From positions 124,001 to 188,000 of the forward strand of contig MU119266.1 in assembly GCA_014904845.1 (NCBI GenBank): a stretch of DNA of 64,000 bases. Direction: 5' to 3'. A program made the translations under genes and the position numbers. A model generated the notes under the pieces. That model saw only the letters and a program-made list of their open reading frames with translations, was not told where the DNA came from and searched no databases. Positions 61,462 through 64,000 of the stretch are shown in pieces (position 1 is the stretch's first letter; every line of letters begins with the position of its first letter). The stretch is from Acephala macrosclerotiorum. Its lineage: Eukaryota; Ascomycota; Leotiomycetes; Helotiales; Mollisiaceae.

Positions 61462-62345
61462 CTACGGATAGTACCAAGGTTGGGAGGTGGGGGAGGTCGA
61501 GGCTTGACAGAGGAGTTCCGAGGTTTCATAGGTGCAGTAGGGTTTGCATGGAGCCCTATATTCAGATGTTAGCAACTATTGCGAGCGATCGTAGAGCGGG
61601 AAACACATACGGTGCAAATCGCAACCAGAACCATCGTTATTGTATCTGCAATTACAACAGGCGCCAGCGAACTGCCCCTCGACCACAATGCACGATCGAA
61701 ATGGTCCTTTAGGCTTGAATTTCCTAGCACAACGTATGCATGGACCAGAAGCCGGGGCGGACCCGCGCATCTGACCGAGACTTGCCTCCAAGTTCATTCT
61801 CCCAGTGGCCAATCCCTTCAATGTCTTGCCTGGTCGCAGATCGAGCTCCCGCTGAATGGGTAGCTGAAAGATGGAGGCCGCGGTGGGAGAGACTTTGGCA
61901 GGTAGAGTTCGAAGCTCGGGATATGTAGGAGAAGTAGGTCGTGCCGACACTGACGGGGTGGCGGGAAGGGGAGTTCGTAGGGTCGAGAGAGCAGACGGGT
62001 TTTGACATTGAACTGAGTGACCAATGTCCGAGTCAGAAGAAGGTTCGGCGGAAGACTCTCTTGTCGAGACGGAATGAGGCATGATGATCAAGGTTGAAGG
62101 CGACGAATAATTTGGTGGTTCAATGCTCTTCTTGATTGAGCTCCTTATATTTTCAAACAAAGGCCCAGCTGAGGTCTGTTCTTGTAGAGAGGTATCGTTA
62201 GAAGAAGAATTTGAGGATGTTGAAGCAAATGCACCCAACACGCGACGCGTCGATCTGCCCACCACGGACTTGCTTGCATCCACAAATTCGTGCAGCTTCA
62301 GAGCAATTGCAGCATCTGCTGGTGGAACGAAATCGAGGGACTTTC
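61462..62345 (-). CDS. DUF3716-domain protein (Cys-rich C-terminal domain), 5' end uncertain
   Basis: The main exon runs from the last upstream stop (about 62,345) to 61,611; a GTATGT donor, a TGCTAAC branch point and a TAG acceptor join it to a last exon 61,556-61,462. The long N-terminal part is Ser/Pro/Thr-rich and probably disordered. The C-terminal segment GPCIRCARKFKPKGPFRSCI ... GACCNCRYNNDGSGCDLH ... PCKPYC matches the DUF3716 cysteine pattern (CxxC...C...CCxC...C), a fungal domain of unknown role that may bind metal. No ATG starts the open frame (it is open through GTG at 62,283). A 5' exon splicing at the AAAG near 62,345 is likely; otherwise the first Met is at about residue 68 counted from the GTG. 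Confidence 0.7.
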
Positions 62346-62502
62346 AAGGCATCAAGTCGAACGCTGGCCTTTGTGGTACTGAAGTTGGGGTGAAAGAGAA
62401 GAAAATGAGGTTAGAGAGGAAGACGCGATGATCTGGTGCCGCTCTAAGAACAGCCTAGAAACCGACGGCTGCACAGACCTAGTTCCCACCTCTAGTCTTT
62501 CC

Positions 62503-62704
62503 CAGTGTTGGTAACAATATATCGTTCATATTGTTTATATTAGATACTAGGGTTGCACGGTGATTTCAAGGGGAGGTTGCAAGGTATATTGACATAGTAA
62601 CCTACTTGTTGATGGAGCAACTGTCGTGCACATACCGCGGAGAAAGACGTGCGCACTGTCAAGATTATCAAACGATATATCGCGATATATTGTTACCCAC
62701 ACTG
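62503..62704. mobile_element. hAT-type MITE (202 bp)
   Basis: The left end is CAGTGTTGGTAACAATATAT; the right end on the reverse strand is CAGTGTGGGTAACAATATAT. Flanked by perfect 8-bp direct repeats GTCTTTCC at 62,495-62,502 and 62,705-62,712. The interior has no coding potential. The ends resemble but are not the same as those of the element at 1,048-1,759. Confidence 0.93.
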
Positions 62705-62712
62705 GTCTTTCC

Positions 62713-64000
62713 CTCTTCCGTTCATGTTTCGACACTTCTTCTCCTGTCTTATATTAGTACACTTACTACCAAGGAAATAAGTCACTAGACAACCACTCCC
62801 CTTATACCGATCATCGCTTCTCCAAATGTTGAGGATATATATTTGTACCCATCTCCACCAGAACAAGCAAGAGGTGAAGTTCAGCATCTACACCACCGAA
62901 GTCAGACGAAGAGCTCCTTCTCGTTTCCCCTACGCGTCGCTACTTGCGGATGGAGTCACAGACTTTCCTACTGCTGCGCATATTTAAATGCAGAACGCTG
63001 CTACCGGCACTTCACGGAGGGTACTTTGATGGACAAAGATGAATTGGGCTAGAGTTGGCTGTGGGTGATCAAGAGAGGAAGAACTTGGGACTGACAAGAG
63101 TTTCAAAGTAATAACTTAGTGCAATGGAAGTTACATTGCTTTAGAAGGCACAGTTAATGTTAAGGAGGGAACAGTGCTGGCGACGGAAGTGCTGCATGTG
63201 ATGCGCTTCTAATCGTAGAAACTACCCAGTGAACAGCGATAGCACTCCAGGGGATATACTGATACTATCAAAACTCCTTGGAAGGCTCCAAATTAGTACC
63301 TTTTTCCTACCGTCTAAGGCCATCCCCAGAAGAATGTCGTTCTTGGGTTCTCCGACTCGATAGTCGAGGAGGGTGTGGTCTCTACTCTGTACTTGATTTC
63401 CTGTGTATATTTAGCGTATGACTTTGCCTCATCTTGCTTTTCGGCTTCCGCGGATCTATGTTTGTGTATGTTTATGTTATTTGTTGTATTTTCCCCTGGA
63501 TTGAGTCCTGCTAAAAATCGCCTTTTTAAATACAAATGCATCCAGACCGAATCTCGCATCACAAGCCCATTTCATCCAAAACTTTACTTTCCAAAATCAA
63601 GCATTACATCCCTCACAACCAAACAAACATCTTACGCCACGTTACTGTTACCCATAACATTTAAAATTGCACTCTATATTCGCCTGTAAACCCCGTTTAC
63701 TTTTGTGTCGGGCTGATCACGTCACTTCATTTGTTGGCAATCGCGGTGGCTTCGAGCACCTGTCAACATTCCTAAATGAAGCCCCTCGCCAGATTTGGCC
63801 GCGGTGGATGCATTCTCCCTTCGACTTTTCAATGGAGCAGAAACCTCAGATTCTCTTTACATGAAATCTTGCCTCGCTCAATTCAATTTACGTTATCAAT
63901 GACTTGAAGGTTCCGGTCCCCAGTCAGTCGCGAAAGTCTTGTTCACGTGACTCTTTCTTCATGCACATAGACAGGCCTTTCTTAAAAGGGTTCTTTTCAA
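62713..64000. other. Intergenic to window end, no confident gene
   Basis: An open frame from ATG 62,826 to about 62,995 (including EVKFSIYTTEVRRRAPSRFP) looks codon-like but is short and matches nothing I know. The remainder has only short unsupported frames. Confidence 0.4.

Noticed and set aside
1..64000. CRISPR arrays, operons, ribosome binding sites
   Set aside because: No regularly spaced repeat-spacer structure exists; the direct repeats seen are LTR, satellite or dispersed types, and spliced genes show the DNA is eukaryotic.

Overview
The window is nuclear DNA from a filamentous ascomycete. The genes have many short GT-AG introns (about 45-70 nt, often with CTAAC-like branch points). 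Fungal-specific families are present: NmrA-like, SesB-type hydrolase with a degenerate STAND-type domain, DUF7025-type AAA ATPase, SLATT_fungal, ascomycete laccase, hybrid histidine kinase and DUF3716. A single dispersed 5S rRNA gene is also present. Two large blocks look like extreme repeat-induced point mutation (RIP). A Leotiomycete-like fungus is my guess; I cannot place it from sequence alone.

Layout. 1-2,515: an NmrA-like gene split by a 712-bp hAT-type element with a perfect 8-bp target duplication. 2,516-15,390: AT-rich block with a recognisable 4.1-kb LTR-element relic. 15,391-22,680: a normal-composition island with two divergently transcribed, largely intact multi-exon genes: a 946-residue SesB-like hydrolase/STAND-like protein (minus) and a DUF7025-type AAA+ ATPase (plus). 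They share a short promoter region that carries a 60-bp tandem duplication. 22,680-39,165: a second AT-rich block with dispersed and tandem repeat relics and a 765-bp TIR element. 39,166-64,000: gene-rich DNA. In order this holds two gene relics at the edge, a METTL25/RRNAD1-type methyltransferase, a SLATT_fungal two-TM protein, 5S rRNA, a conserved fungal gene reduced to a pseudogene and hit by a second hAT-type MITE, a TA-flanked inverted-repeat element, a laccase, a small secreted glycoprotein, a hybrid histidine kinase, a secreted Cys-rich pseudogene, an FAD monooxygenase, a DUF3716 protein and a third hAT-type MITE.

The most interesting biology is the SesB/STAND-like plus AAA+ pair, which survives undamaged between two mutated repeat blocks. 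This is a candidate accessory module of the recognition or heterokaryon-incompatibility type. Next in interest are three different short elements with exact 8-bp duplications, two of which sit inside genes. Exon models were spliced by eye and each was checked for reading-frame continuity. Promoter and UTR limits are not determined.
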